Source: Spirosoma validum
GTDB taxonomy: Bacteria > Bacteroidota > Bacteroidia > Cytophagales > Spirosomataceae
Direction of reading: 5' to 3'
NCBI RefSeq assembly: GCF_014699035.1
Contig: NZ_JACXAA010000002.1
Coordinates: 496,001 to 560,000 of the forward strand
Length of the DNA stretch: 64,000 nt
The notes below the pieces were generated by a model. That model was not told the origin of the DNA. It saw only the letters and a list, made by a program, of their open reading frames with translations, and did not search any database. How positions within the stretch are numbered: the first letter of the stretch is position 1; every line of letters begins with the position of its first letter. This document shows positions 17,303 to 26,457 of this stretch, piece after piece. A program made the position numbers and the translations under genes.

Positions 17303-17730
17303 ATGATCGATTAGTGGCTTTTCGAGTGTGGCACAAGCCGACTCGGACCATGTACCCCGCTGAAAGCTTTAACGATCGGTTTGTTTATCTGCCTTGGATG
17401 GTGAGCAAAGCCCAGTTGGTTCCTCGCTGTTTGATACGTACTGAGTGCGTGATATTGCAGTTTACAGGCGTCTATGATGCGAAGGGGACAATGATCTTCG
17501 AGGGGGACATCCTCTATTGGCGTCATTACGGTGAGAGCGAGAACAAAGTGTATGTATCGTGGAATACGGTTGTCTTTCAAAAGGGCGCGTTCGGCGAATT
17601 AGACGGGGACGACGATTTAGTAACGTTCTATGGCTCAAAAACAGAGACAGTAGTCGTGGGCAACGTGTTTGAAAACCGGGTTATGCTGGACACATGTAGG
17701 GCTAAGCATTCATTAATCTTCACAGAATAA
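17299..17730 (+). CDS. YopX-family phage protein
   Basis: A 143-residue protein with the YopX layout: an N-terminal FRVWHKPTRTMYP, a central LQFTGVYDAKGTMIFEGDIL, and a C-terminal VVVGNVFEN. YopX proteins occur in phages and related elements of Firmicutes and Bacteroidota; their function is unknown. It is the last gene of the operon and supports a phage or satellite origin of the cluster. Confidence 0.8.
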   Translation: MNDRLVAFRVWHKPTRTMYPAESFNDRFVYLPWMVSKAQLVPRCLIRTECVILQFTGVYDAKGTMIFEGDILYWRHYGESENKVYVSWNTVVFQKGAFGELDGDDDLVTFYGSKTETVVVGNVFENRVMLDTCRAKHSLIFTE

Positions 17731-18071
17731 TTATGATAAGGCTTAATTAGCACAAAGGAGCACCGTACGGATTGCTAGTCCTTCAGTTGTTGTAGCCATA
17801 TAAGCATACTAGAACATTACTATGACGCTCGATTCAATTGGTATCACTAGCATAGAGTCTTTCCGCCAGCTCCTCCATTGAGTCATTTAACCCTAGCAGG
17901 CGGTTGAATGAGGAACGCGAAACCTTAAACAATCTATAAATTAAGATATGGCTTAGGAGAGCGTATTATAAGATGGTTATGGGCAGCTCATGCAGCCCAA
18001 AGCACCTAGTCAACTTAAGCCAGGCACTTTGGGCTGTATGAGTGTATATTTCTTGGCAGATAATGACTAAT
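17731..18071. other. Gene-free stretch, 341 bases, with one hairpin
   Basis: No gene seen. A hairpin with 16-base arms lies at 17987-18002 and 18027-18042 (15 of 16 pairs). It is about 30 bases after the lipase stop, so it probably ends the lipase transcript, although no T run follows it on the minus strand. Confidence 0.5.
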
Positions 18072-19139
18072 CTATGCTAGCAGGACGTTGCGATATGCTG
18101 GCACTAAGGAGCTTACCTGCTTAATCAGCTGGCTTATGCTTGGGGCGTAGGCTTCCGAATAAGCATAGAGCGAGTGAAACATTTTTGCTTCCTGAAAAAA
18201 GCCAGTAATCGTGTTAGGGAAGGAACTCGGCGCTGGCTGACTTTGCATTTCGTAGTTGTTAGTTGGCTGGCTGTATGCGTTTGTATCCTCTAGCCAGTAG
18301 GAAAGAGCAATGGCGCCAGCTACTACTTCAAAGGCATTAGCCAGCGTAGGGCTATAGGGCGGATACACCTCAATCGATGCTGCTTCAGGCACGTCGCCAG
18401 ATGAAGAAAGTGATCCATACAGTACCATCAGCTTATCTAAAATTTGGTCAACAACTGGAAATTTAGGTACAATGTCTCCAGCCAGTTCATAATGAAAGGA
18501 TTGCTGACCGGGGTAGTCTGCATCCAGCATAGCCGCAAAAGCCTGATTACCACTAGCCGGAGCGGCTATGCTGATTAAAGACACATTGGTGATCGACTGA
18601 CCCGCCTGTTGCAATTGCTGAGCGAAGTAAACGGCAAAGCTGTTGGCCATGTTGGCTCCCAAACTATGACCGGTAATCAGGATTTGACTACCCTGGCCAG
18701 CGGCTTGACTCAAGAGGGTATAAATCGGTGATTGAGGATCATTATCCGAAGCCGTCGGACTATCCTGTAGCGATAAGAGTTGAGTGAGCGCCAGCAGTGA
18801 GCCGTTGGATACTTGAAGGGTAGGGTTAGACGTGTCAGTCGGGTAAGGCCAGTTCGACTGTTGAAAGACATTGAAGTCTTCACTAATCCAGTTATAAAAC
18901 CCACCCCAGTTCGGAGCGCTAAAAGGTACCGAGCCCCGGATCGCCAGTGTGTAGCGATTAAGCTGTTGATTGTAGGTAATAAAAGCGTAATTGTCGTAGG
19001 GCGAGGGCGTGGCAATAAATTGTAGCGTTTCCTGACCACTGAACGTGTTCTGAATCTGTTTGAGTAAATTGTCTGTCGACAAATAGGCGAAGGCACTTAA
19101 AATAAAAGCGGTTTCAAGTTGACTGTAAGTAGTTTCCAT
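18072..19139 (-). CDS. Class 3 lipase-like alpha/beta hydrolase
   Basis: A 355-residue protein with the lipase class 3 nucleophile elbow ILITGHSLGANMAN, a likely catalytic Asp in YELAGDIVPKFP and a likely His in MFHSLYAYSEAY. The N-terminal half contains NYAFITYNQQLNRYTLAIRG and a WISEDFNVF segment typical of the family. No signal peptide is visible, so it would act inside the cell or leave by a non-Sec route. It is isolated, with a hairpin after its stop. The substrate is unknown; triacylglycerol or phospholipid esters are usual for the family. Confidence 0.8.
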   Translation of the reverse strand: METTYSQLETAFILSAFAYLSTDNLLKQIQNTFSGQETLQFIATPSPYDNYAFITYNQQLNRYTLAIRGSVPFSAPNWGGFYNWISEDFNVFQQSNWPYPTDTSNPTLQVSNGSLLALTQLLSLQDSPTASDNDPQSPIYTLLSQAAGQGSQILITGHSLGANMANSFAVYFAQQLQQAGQSITNVSLISIAAPASGNQAFAAMLDADYPGQQSFHYELAGDIVPKFPVVDQILDKLMVLYGSLSSSGDVPEAASIEVYPPYSPTLANAFEVVAGAIALSYWLEDTNAYSQPTNNYEMQSQPAPSSFPNTITGFFQEAKMFHSLYAYSEAYAPSISQLIKQVSSLVPAYRNVLLA

Positions 19140-19556
19140 TGGCTGAATTGTCTATTGTTTGGCTGAACGAGTGGATTTAAAGTTGGCCGGTTTGTTCAAA
19201 AGAAACCAGCCAGTAAACACGGTTTTTATTCAATCAGGTGTTTACACGGGTATATCAATTCCAACTTAGCTGATAGGTGATTTTATTCTCTATAGAATAT
19301 GTATGAAATGGATGTTAAAAAACAATCCTCTTATTTTCGTGAAGCTCTATTTTCATCAGGCAGACTATTAACGACTAACAAATGGACAGAGGTCGACCGT
19401 TCGCTCAAAAAGCGGGCTGATCTGCCCCAAATTCGAGGTAAGTTGCCCCAAGTCTTATAGTCGATGATGCTCTAAAAACCGATCATTGTTCCACCGTTGG
19501 GATGGCCCGGCGGTGTATAACAACTCAATCAATCCTAACAATCGTAGTGCTACAGT
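19140..19556. other. Gene-free stretch, 417 bases
   Basis: Divergent upstream region of the lipase and the first S74 protein. I see no gene, no clear hairpin and no known regulatory site. Confidence 0.4.
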
Positions 19557-20549
19557 ATGAAACAATTCTTTCTATTAGCCGCTGGGCTACTAAGCTCGGC
19601 AAGTCTCTACGCCCAGGTGGGTATCGGCACCACCACACCCAAAGCATTCTTCAATGTGGCCGAAGGAAAAGACGTCCTGTTTGGCCAAACGTTGAACTTT
19701 GCAGGCGACGATAATGATGATACCCCGTATATAAAGCTGATCTGGCACGCCAGCAAAGCCGCCTTCAGGGCGGGTATCGTGCAGGGTGACATGTGGGACA
19801 GTAATCGGGTGGGCTATTACTCATTTGCCGCAGGCTACAATGCCCACGCTGGGGGCAACCAGTCGGTGGCATTAGGGTCTGGCAACGAGGCTACAGGGGG
19901 CGGCTCAATCGCCATCGGGACTGGGCTCACGGCCAGTGGTAACAACTCGGTAGCTATGGGTACCTCGGTCGGGACCAACGGCTACCTGGGCTCCTTTATT
20001 TTTGGGGATCGGCCGGCGGCCTCGTACTATACAAATACCACGGCCAATCAAATGATGATGCGCTTTGCTGGGGGCTACCGCCTTTATTCTACCAATCCTC
20101 AGAATCAGTCGGCGGCCATTGGTGTACAGGTCGTGGCGGGCAGCAATGCTTGGTCTGTCATCTCCGATTCGACCCGTAAAGAGAACTTCCGGAACGTGGA
20201 CGGCGCTTCGTTTCTGCAAAAGATCGCTCAGCTGCGACTGGGTAGTTGGAACTACAAAGGCCAGGATGCGAAGACGTATCGTCACTACGGTCCCATGGCC
20301 CAGGATTTTTTTGCGGCTTTCGGTCACGATGAACTGGGTATCATTGGCGAAGACAAGTCAATAAATCAGGCCGATTTCGACGGGGTCAACCTGATTGCCA
20401 TTCAGGCCCTGATCGAAGAGAACCAGCAGCTCAAAGCCCGGCTAGCCGCCATGGAAAAACAGGAAAGCCTAACCCAGGCCCGGCTGGATCAGATCGAAGC
20501 CGCCCTGCAAGGCCAGATGACCAGCTCCGCCCTCACCCTCAAACCCTAA
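19557..20549 (+). CDS. Secreted adhesin-like protein with S74 chaperone domain (copy 1)
   Basis: A 330-residue protein with a Sec signal peptide (cut after ASLYA, about residue 19) followed by QVGIGTTTP, common at the start of Bacteroidota surface proteins. The middle has YadA-head-like repeats (SVALGSGNEA, SIAIGTG, SVAMGTS). The end is a peptidase S74 intramolecular chaperone domain: SDSTRKENFR with the Ser and Lys expected for autocleavage, then GPMAQDFFAAFG and a trimeric coiled-coil tail. S74 domains help trimeric fibres fold and may then be cut off. The downstream gene starts seven bases after the stop; a paralogue is at 21656. Confidence 0.8.
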   Translation: MKQFFLLAAGLLSSASLYAQVGIGTTTPKAFFNVAEGKDVLFGQTLNFAGDDNDDTPYIKLIWHASKAAFRAGIVQGDMWDSNRVGYYSFAAGYNAHAGGNQSVALGSGNEATGGGSIAIGTGLTASGNNSVAMGTSVGTNGYLGSFIFGDRPAASYYTNTTANQMMMRFAGGYRLYSTNPQNQSAAIGVQVVAGSNAWSVISDSTRKENFRNVDGASFLQKIAQLRLGSWNYKGQDAKTYRHYGPMAQDFFAAFGHDELGIIGEDKSINQADFDGVNLIAIQALIEENQQLKARLAAMEKQESLTQARLDQIEAALQGQMTSSALTLKP

Positions 20550-20556
20550 TCTGAGC

Positions 20557-21414
20557 ATGCGAACCTATCTAACTTTTTTGGGTCTGTTATTGGCCTTTGG
20601 TGCATCGGCTCAGCTTTCAATGGGTACTGGCGGCATAAGTGTGCTGATGGGCACTACCCTGACCGTCGATGGCCTTTCGCTCATTCCTTCGGCCAGTCTT
20701 AATCTGACAAGCAACACCATCCAACGGACCAGTACGCCCCTGGCGGGCAATCCGGGCATTAACCGGCTCTATCAGTTGAGTGCCCCACTGCTTTTTTCGG
20801 GCCGGGTAGGCATCAGCTACCTGCCTGGCGAACTCAACGGCTACACCGAGTCAACCCTGCAACTAGCCTACGCTCCAGCACCTAGTACCAATCTGACCGT
20901 CACAACTAGCAGCACCGTCAATGCGGCTACGCACATCGTTAGTAACACGCTCGTCAGTCAAAATCTGTACGTGGTGACGGCCACGGCGCTCTCGGATCTG
21001 TCGCCCATCGTGTACGCCCGGCCGACGACCGTTTACGGCTCGACACCCTTCACGGTAGTCGTCGATGTGGTGGAGCTAAACTCAGTGGCTACCAGTGGCA
21101 CCTTTACGGTGCGGGTCACCAAAGATCAAAAAGTCGACTTGACTTTTGATGCAGGCTTAACCAGTGTCAACCGACGGTCTGTGCAAAACAGTGTCTGGAG
21201 TTTCAATAATTCCAATCCGAACTATTACATCTTAACCACGTCGCAGAGCGTATCGGCTGGTGATCGGCTCTCGTTTGGGTTAACGGGAACGCTAAGTCCC
21301 GGGGCCTCCTCGGGTGTGATAACGGTCAGTTCGACGGTGCTGCCCACATCGGTCGTGGAAGCGAGGCTGAATAATAATATTGACGCTGACAAGGTGGAAT
21401 ATTTTCAGCAGTGA
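20557..21414 (+). CDS. Secreted beta-rich protein of unknown function
   Basis: A 285-residue protein with a clean Sec signal peptide (FGASAQ). The mature part is Ser/Thr-rich and predicted all-beta, with no motif I know. It begins seven bases after the S74 gene, so the two are co-expressed and may be exported together. A hairpin at 21448-21471 follows. Confidence 0.65.
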   Translation: MRTYLTFLGLLLAFGASAQLSMGTGGISVLMGTTLTVDGLSLIPSASLNLTSNTIQRTSTPLAGNPGINRLYQLSAPLLFSGRVGISYLPGELNGYTESTLQLAYAPAPSTNLTVTTSSTVNAATHIVSNTLVSQNLYVVTATALSDLSPIVYARPTTVYGSTPFTVVVDVVELNSVATSGTFTVRVTKDQKVDLTFDAGLTSVNRRSVQNSVWSFNNSNPNYYILTTSQSVSAGDRLSFGLTGTLSPGASSGVITVSSTVLPTSVVEARLNNNIDADKVEYFQQ

Positions 21415-21447
21415 TCAGGCTGATCCACAGATAGCAATACCCTAATT

Positions 21448-21471
21448 AGCCCTGCCTACACGGGCAGGGCT
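21448..21471 (+). terminator. Hairpin after the secreted-protein operon
   Basis: Nine-base arms AGCCCTGCC (21448-21456) and GGCAGGGCT (21463-21471) with a six-base loop, 34 bases after the stop at 21414. The T run is weak. Confidence 0.55.
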
Positions 21472-21587
21472 ACTTCTTAAACCATGTAGGATAATATGTA
21501 GGAAATACAGGTCTAAAAACATCTTTTTATTTTTCGGCCGAGCCTTATAACCCTATCGGGTGATTCTATTAGTTAGTGGCATTCATA

Positions 21588-21620
21588 AGAAGGCCCCGGC
21601 AAAGAGTCGGGGCTTTTTCT
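21588..21620 (+). terminator. Rho-independent terminator-like hairpin before the second S74 gene
   Basis: Arms around GCCCCG (21593-21598) and CGGGGC (21608-21613), followed by TTTTTCTT. It precedes the ATG at 21656 and lies inside the longer frame that begins at 21560, which argues against that upstream start. Confidence 0.6.
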
Positions 21621-21655
21621 TATCTTGGGGTGTTCATTTTACCAAACCCCAAGCC

Positions 21656-22669
21656 ATGCGAAATAAGCTACTTCTACTTTTCTATCTAGTCCTCAAATTC
21701 ACCTTCAGCTATGCTCAAGTCGGGATTGGAACAACTACACCTAAAGCTTATTTTAACGTCATTCGCGGCAGAACGGTCCTGTTTGGCGAAGATACCAATC
21801 AGGTAGGCAGTCAAAACAAACTCATTTGGTATGCTAGTCAGGGGGCCTTCCGGGTGGGTGGTGCAGTCAGTACCTATTGGAGTCGCTCATCGGCGAATGA
21901 CAACACCAATGTGGGGGCATATTCGTTTGCGTCCGGTTACAACGTCAAGGCCAGCGGCTACCTGTCGACAGCAATGGGCAACGGCAATATTGCCAGTGGT
22001 GTTGCCGCAACGGCGCTGGGCAACGGCAACAAAGCCACGGGTGACAATTCTACGGCCATGGGTACTTTTGTGAGCACTAACGATCAGCATGGTAGTTTTA
22101 TCATTGGCGATGCCACCATCTGGAGTACGCTCGGTAACGATGCCTCTAATCAGATGATGATGCGCTTCCAGGGTGGTTACAAGCTTTTCACCAATTCAAA
22201 TGCGACGATTGGGGTCTCTCTGAGTAGTGGTGGCAACGCTTGGCAGACGCTTTCTGACTCGACTCGCAAAGAGAACTTCCTGGCCGCTGACGGCGCTTCT
22301 TTTCTTCAAAAAATCAGTAATATGCGCCTAGGTAGTTGGAATTACAAAGGGCAAGATGCCAAACAGTACCGGCACTATGGCCCGATGGCTCAGGAGTTCT
22401 TTGTAGCCTTCGGTCATGACGAGCTAGGGGTCATCGGCGAAGACAAAAGTATTAACCAAGCCGATTTTGATGGCGTGAATCTGATTGCTATTCAGGCGTT
22501 GATCAAAAAGGTAGAGAAATTGGAGGCCGACAATGACAAGCTTCGGGCGGAGTTGAAAGCATCGCGTCAAGATCAGCCATCGACGCAGGAGCTGGCTAGG
22601 AAGGTAGCCAGATTGGAAGCCCTGTTGAGCACTCAGCTGGATACGACGGCTGCTAGTCTTAAACCGTAG
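21656..22669 (+). CDS. Secreted adhesin-like protein with S74 chaperone domain (copy 2)
   Basis: A 337-residue paralogue of the 19557 gene with the same layout: signal peptide (FTFSYAQ), VGIGTTTPKAYF, head repeats (STAMGNGNIA, ATALGNGNKA, STAMGTF), an S74 domain with SDSTRKENF and GPMAQEFFVAFG, and a coiled-coil end. The start at 21656 is chosen because it gives a proper signal peptide; the frame extends to 21560 but crosses a terminator-like hairpin. The two copies could build fibres with different heads. The spacing suggests its own transcript. Confidence 0.8.
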   Translation: MRNKLLLLFYLVLKFTFSYAQVGIGTTTPKAYFNVIRGRTVLFGEDTNQVGSQNKLIWYASQGAFRVGGAVSTYWSRSSANDNTNVGAYSFASGYNVKASGYLSTAMGNGNIASGVAATALGNGNKATGDNSTAMGTFVSTNDQHGSFIIGDATIWSTLGNDASNQMMMRFQGGYKLFTNSNATIGVSLSSGGNAWQTLSDSTRKENFLAADGASFLQKISNMRLGSWNYKGQDAKQYRHYGPMAQEFFVAFGHDELGVIGEDKSINQADFDGVNLIAIQALIKKVEKLEADNDKLRAELKASRQDQPSTQELARKVARLEALLSTQLDTTAASLKP

Positions 22670-22739
22670 CCGACATGTGTGGGTCATGCCTACTATGTTA
22701 CTATGAATAATAGTTAGAATGTTTTAGTTTTCATTCGTA

Positions 22740-22767
22740 TGAAAGGGTAATTTAGCCCCCCTTTTCA
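22740..22767. promoter_or_regulatory. Imperfect inverted repeat before the ArsR gene
   Basis: TGAAAGGG (22740-22747) faces CCCTTTTCA (22759-22767), ending eight bases before the ATG at 22775. The position suits an autoregulatory operator of the ArsR-type repressor, but the symmetry is short and this is only a candidate. Confidence 0.3.
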
Positions 22768-22774
22768 CCACGTT

Positions 22775-23065
22775 ATGAAAGCAATAGCAACCAATAACCA
22801 ACTGGCTTCGGAACTGCTCAAGACAATCGCCCACCCGGTACGGCTACGAATCCTGTTACTGCTAAGCGAACAGCCTACTCTGAATGTATCGGCTCTACAG
22901 GCTGTACTTAACCTGGAGCAGTCGGCTATATCTCACCATCTGATCAGGATGAGAGACCGGGGCATTCTCAAGAGTGACAAGCGCGAGAGGGATATGTACT
23001 ATTACCTGGCTGACCCAGCGTTCTTGGAAGTCGTCCAGCTCATGCTGGATCACAAATCCGTGTAG
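22775..23065 (+). CDS. ArsR-family winged-helix regulator
   Basis: A 96-residue protein with the ArsR fold: LLKTIAHPVRLRILLLLSE, recognition helix LEQSAISHHLIRMRDRGIL and wing KRERDMYYYLAD. The ELxC-type metal site is absent (no cysteines), so it probably senses something other than arsenite through that site, or acts without a ligand. It is a single gene; no transporter or redox gene lies next to it. Confidence 0.85.
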   Translation: MKAIATNNQLASELLKTIAHPVRLRILLLLSEQPTLNVSALQAVLNLEQSAISHHLIRMRDRGILKSDKRERDMYYYLADPAFLEVVQLMLDHKSV

Positions 23066-23381
23066 GAAGTGTAGAATGTGCAGGCTCAAAAACAATCTTT
23101 TTTTATTGTCCTGCGCCAACGGCTAAAGGTACATTTACGAAATAAAAACCCCTCTAAAACCGTGTTTTAAGTATAATTAGTATAATCCGCTGGGCCAAAA
23201 ACATCTTTTTGCAAAGTTTATTCACAGCGTTTTTGGGTAGCCTGTGGACAAGTGGAAAAAAGGGTGCATAGGGGCCCTTTTCTGGTGGAGGTCAAACCAC
23301 GCAAAGCCTCTTTTAAGTCGGTTGCGGAGTAACATTAGTAACTTCTACTCCATAGGCAAGCACTCCTCTTTATTATATCAT
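23066..23381. other. Gene-free stretch, 316 bases, with two related A/T-tract motifs
   Basis: Copies of an AAAAACATCTTTTT-type motif lie at 23088-23104 (with an extra A) and 23197-23210. A third copy is at 21515-21528 in the previous intergenic region. No gene is seen. The stretch separates the ArsR gene from the convergent TIR gene. Confidence 0.45.
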
Positions 23382-24479
23382 TCATGGTATAATATTGCGC
23401 AACATTTTGACCTTTGGCATTTGGGGAGTCTCTCTAACTATATCTGTAGTAAATACGCATTCAAAGTAATCTCCATTCGAGATTACACTGTTATTGTAAA
23501 AGCCTCTTGATGTTAAAAGCTTTGCCGCTGCCCAAGTGCCATAACCATAACTACCAAACAAAATCAACACTTGGTTGGATGGTGAAAATGGGTTTTCAGC
23601 TTTTATTATTACACCACAATCAGTCGAAATAGGCTCTTCATAATCTCTACTATATTCGGGATAATACGTTGTATTGGTAATTGAATCAGTAAAAGATACC
23701 TCGTGTCTATTTGGATCTCCGAAGATTAAGCTTGTCTTTATTCTTGACACTACTTCTCGGGTAATACTATTGGCATCAGGACCACCGATTAAGACAAGAT
23801 TAGCACCAAGTGAATCTCCGCTTATGCGGTCGGCATAGCTTATACGTATAGATGAATGCCCCATTACTTTTAAAAAGGCACTAACTTCTGTATAACTTAT
23901 TGCATCTCCTACACCCAATAAACCAGATTGTTCAAATGATTTAAACTCTGAAAATCGGCCTAACACAAACTGTGTATCATTTGAAGTAAACGGTTCCCAT
24001 AATGGAGGAATAGTTATTTTTATTGATCCAAGCTTAGTTATTTGTGTTCGTATAGGATCACAAGCCTCTCCCACGGCTGCCATCAAGTTATTATCTCTAC
24101 GTTGGCCTTGATAAGTTGCTAGACTAATGCCAGCAAGATCTGAAGGGATTTTAATCGGTTTGTCTGAGTCATATACAATAAACGTTCGGCTTCGGCCAAG
24201 CTTACCCATAAATAGGCCACATTCGAACAGTACATTATCTCGGGGAGATTGAGCCGATTGATTTCGACTCTCTACCATGTCATCAGGAGTCAGGACCAAA
24301 ATTGCAAAATCGAAATTTTCTAAAGCATTAGCCAGACTTTCAAGATAACTACTATTAAGCCCAAAGACACCCTCCTGCCAGATGGTTATTTCAGCTTCAT
24401 TCTTTAATTGAGCCTTTATGTTTCTTGCAACATCAAGGCCTTCACTAGACGAACCAATAAATACAGACGGCTGATTCAT
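23382..24479 (-). CDS. TIR-domain protein with an unfamiliar C-terminal domain
   Basis: A 365-residue protein. Residues 1-125 are a TIR-like nucleotide-binding domain of the type that begins VFIGSSSEGLDVA. They continue with FAILVLTPDDM and PRDNVLFECGLFMGKLGR, in which Glu86 sits at the position of the catalytic NADase glutamate. Residues about 150-365 form a second domain that I cannot assign, with VLIGGPDAN near 230-237 and GSYGYGTWAAAK near 309-320. These glycine-rich turns look like a Rossmann-type ligand-binding fold. TIR plus sensor is the usual form of NAD-depleting immune effectors. The gene is AT-rich, stands alone and is divergent from umuD. Confidence 0.75.
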   Translation of the reverse strand: MNQPSVFIGSSSEGLDVARNIKAQLKNEAEITIWQEGVFGLNSSYLESLANALENFDFAILVLTPDDMVESRNQSAQSPRDNVLFECGLFMGKLGRSRTFIVYDSDKPIKIPSDLAGISLATYQGQRRDNNLMAAVGEACDPIRTQITKLGSIKITIPPLWEPFTSNDTQFVLGRFSEFKSFEQSGLLGVGDAISYTEVSAFLKVMGHSSIRISYADRISGDSLGANLVLIGGPDANSITREVVSRIKTSLIFGDPNRHEVSFTDSITNTTYYPEYSRDYEEPISTDCGVIIKAENPFSPSNQVLILFGSYGYGTWAAAKLLTSRGFYNNSVISNGDYFECVFTTDIVRETPQMPKVKMLRNIIP

Positions 24480-24650
24480 AGCTTTTACATAAAAATGAAA
24501 AGGACTAGAGATAAATAGAAAAAAATCAATTGATGTCCACAGTATCCTCTGGGATTGGGTCTATTGCAGGCAAACAACCGGACTATATAAAGGTGAGTAG
24601 GATTGTGACTTTCAGCAAATCACTTTAGCAACCGGTATTTTCTGTTTTAC

Positions 24651-24675
24651 TTGTATTGTATATAACATTTGTATT
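24651..24675 (+). promoter_or_regulatory. Possible promoter of umuDC
   Basis: TTGTATT occurs at 24651-24657 and 24669-24675, with TAACATTTG at 24663-24671 resembling the Bacteroidota -7 element (TAnnTTTG). The direct repeat could also be a repressor site. Position is 38-62 bases before the umuD ATG. Confidence 0.3.
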
Positions 24676-24712
24676 ATACTAGCGGTTTGACGATTTACGC
24701 CCCGACACCGCT

Positions 24713-25180
24713 ATGATTGACACCATTGACCCCATCCCCCCTGAGAACATATTCCGCGTCGATCCATCGCGCAGAGCACTAATTCCGTTTTGGGAGATTC
24801 CTGTGTCTGCTGGCTTTACCAGCCCCGCCGAAAACTACATTCAGGAACGGCTTAACCTGCAGGATCTGTGCGTGCTGCATCCCGATTGTACCCACTTTGT
24901 CAAAGCAACCGGCGAATCGATGACGGGGGACTACATCTATCCCGGTTCGATTCTGGTGGTCGATTCGACGATACCGGTTGAGACAGGAAGGGTCATTGTG
25001 TCTTACGTCAATGATGGGTGGTGCGTGAAGCGCTACGTTAACAAAGATCCGCTGGTGATGCTCGAGTCCAGCAACAGCCTCTACGCGCCCATCTACGTCC
25101 AGCCGGGAGAAGTATTTAAAATACTGGGTGTTGTTACCTACATCGTTTCTAAACCGCCCAAGTATGTACGCCCTTGTTGA
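24713..25180 (+). CDS. umuD: UmuD-like S24 self-cleaving protein
   Basis: A 155-residue S24 protein with an intact site: cleavage pair Ala33-Gly34 (PVSAGF), catalytic Ser69 in ATGESMTG and Lys105 in WCVKRYV. After RecA-stimulated self-cleavage, UmuD' joins UmuC to form DNA polymerase V for lesion bypass. There is no N-terminal HTH, so it is UmuD and not LexA. Its end overlaps umuC by 17 bases, the usual coupled arrangement. In contrast, the two S24-like proteins of the 14-16 kb operon lack these residues. Confidence 0.88.
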   Translation: MIDTIDPIPPENIFRVDPSRRALIPFWEIPVSAGFTSPAENYIQERLNLQDLCVLHPDCTHFVKATGESMTGDYIYPGSILVVDSTIPVETGRVIVSYVNDGWCVKRYVNKDPLVMLESSNSLYAPIYVQPGEVFKILGVVTYIVSKPPKYVRPC

Positions 25181-26441
25181 TGGTAAAAACTTCTACGCCA
25201 GCTGTCACCGCATCTTTCGGCCCGATCTGGTAGGCAGGCCCGTTGTGGTCCTATCCAACCGGGATGGTAATATCGTAGCCAGAAGCGACGAAGCGAAGGC
25301 GCTTGGCATTGGTATGGGGCAGCTTTTCTTTGAGGCCAAAGACCTGTGTCAGCAGCATGGGGTAACGGTGTTTTCTTCCAATTATGAGCTGTACGGGGAT
25401 TTGTCCGCCCGATTGATGAGTACGCTCACCCACTTTGCGCCGGATGTTGAGGTGTACAGCATCGATGAAGCCTTTCTGCTGTTGGAAGAATACGTGGGCA
25501 TCTACCCAACGTATCGAGATATAGGCAGCGCCATTTGTAGCCACGTTGGTCGGTGGCTACATCTGCCGGTAGGCGTAGGGATTGGTCCTACCAAGACGCT
25601 GGCCAAAGTAGCCAACAAACTGGCCAAGAAAAGTCCCGATCTGGTCTGCGTACTGGATACACCCGAACTGATAGACGAAGCGCTGGAAGACTTTCCGGTC
25701 GAGGACATATGGGGCGTGGGTCGTAAATCGGCGGGTAAGCTAAAGAACGTAGGTATTCGAACGGCCGCTCAGCTTCGGGACGTCAACGACGACTGGATTC
25801 AGAAAGTAATGACGGTCAACGGACTCCGGTTAGTGCATGAACTGCGTGGCCGTCCCTGCAAGCTACTGGAGGTGAATCCACCGCCGAAAAAGTCAATCTG
25901 CACCGAGCCCGGGTTTGGACACGTAATTCCGGATCTGGTGCAAATTAATGATGCCCTGACGGTGCATTTGTCCAGGTGCTGCGAAAAGCTACGCCGTCAG
26001 GAATCGCTCTGTGGGGCCGTGACGGTCTGGCTACGTACTAACCCGTTTCGCAAAACGCCGGGTAATAAGCAGCCTGCTAAGCAGTACAGCAATAGCGTAA
26101 CGGTTCGACTGCCGCATCCAACCAGTTCGACGCTGGAAATCATTAAGTACGCCGAATCATCCCTGAAAGCCATCTTTCGGTTTGGGTATCACTACGCTAA
26201 AGTGGGTGTGATGCTGACGGATCTGGTACCGGCTGACTTTCGGCAAGCAGGGGTATTTACGGCCGGTCCCGACGAGCGCCTGATTCGATTAGCCAAGACG
26301 ATGGATAAGGTCAATAAACGTTATGGCCGCGATACGCTCCGGATGGCTTCGCAGCTTTATAATCCCGAGTGGCCTATGAAGCCAACGTATCTGACTCCCA
26401 GATATACGACCCGGTGGGAGGATATATTAGAAGTAAAGTAA
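25164..26441 (+). CDS. umuC: UmuC-like Y-family DNA polymerase
   Basis: A 425-residue Y-family polymerase. The start at 25164 gives MYALVDGKNFYASC, with the first metal aspartate at residue 6; YSIDEAF places Asp101 and Glu102 in the active site. Helix-hairpin-helix (DIWGVGRKSAGKL) and little-finger regions follow, ending in a UmuC-type tail (RYTTRWEDILEVK). The usual length is about 420. It is translationally coupled to umuD. UmuDC pairs are common on plasmids and islands. Confidence 0.92.
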   Translation: MYALVDGKNFYASCHRIFRPDLVGRPVVVLSNRDGNIVARSDEAKALGIGMGQLFFEAKDLCQQHGVTVFSSNYELYGDLSARLMSTLTHFAPDVEVYSIDEAFLLLEEYVGIYPTYRDIGSAICSHVGRWLHLPVGVGIGPTKTLAKVANKLAKKSPDLVCVLDTPELIDEALEDFPVEDIWGVGRKSAGKLKNVGIRTAAQLRDVNDDWIQKVMTVNGLRLVHELRGRPCKLLEVNPPPKKSICTEPGFGHVIPDLVQINDALTVHLSRCCEKLRRQESLCGAVTVWLRTNPFRKTPGNKQPAKQYSNSVTVRLPHPTSSTLEIIKYAESSLKAIFRFGYHYAKVGVMLTDLVPADFRQAGVFTAGPDERLIRLAKTMDKVNKRYGRDTLRMASQLYNPEWPMKPTYLTPRYTTRWEDILEVK

Positions 26442-26457
26442 ACGTAAGTTGACAGCC

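Noticed and set aside
21560..21655. Longer N-terminus for the second S74 protein
   Set aside because: It crosses a terminator-like hairpin and would bury the signal peptide; the ATG at 21656 gives a normal one.
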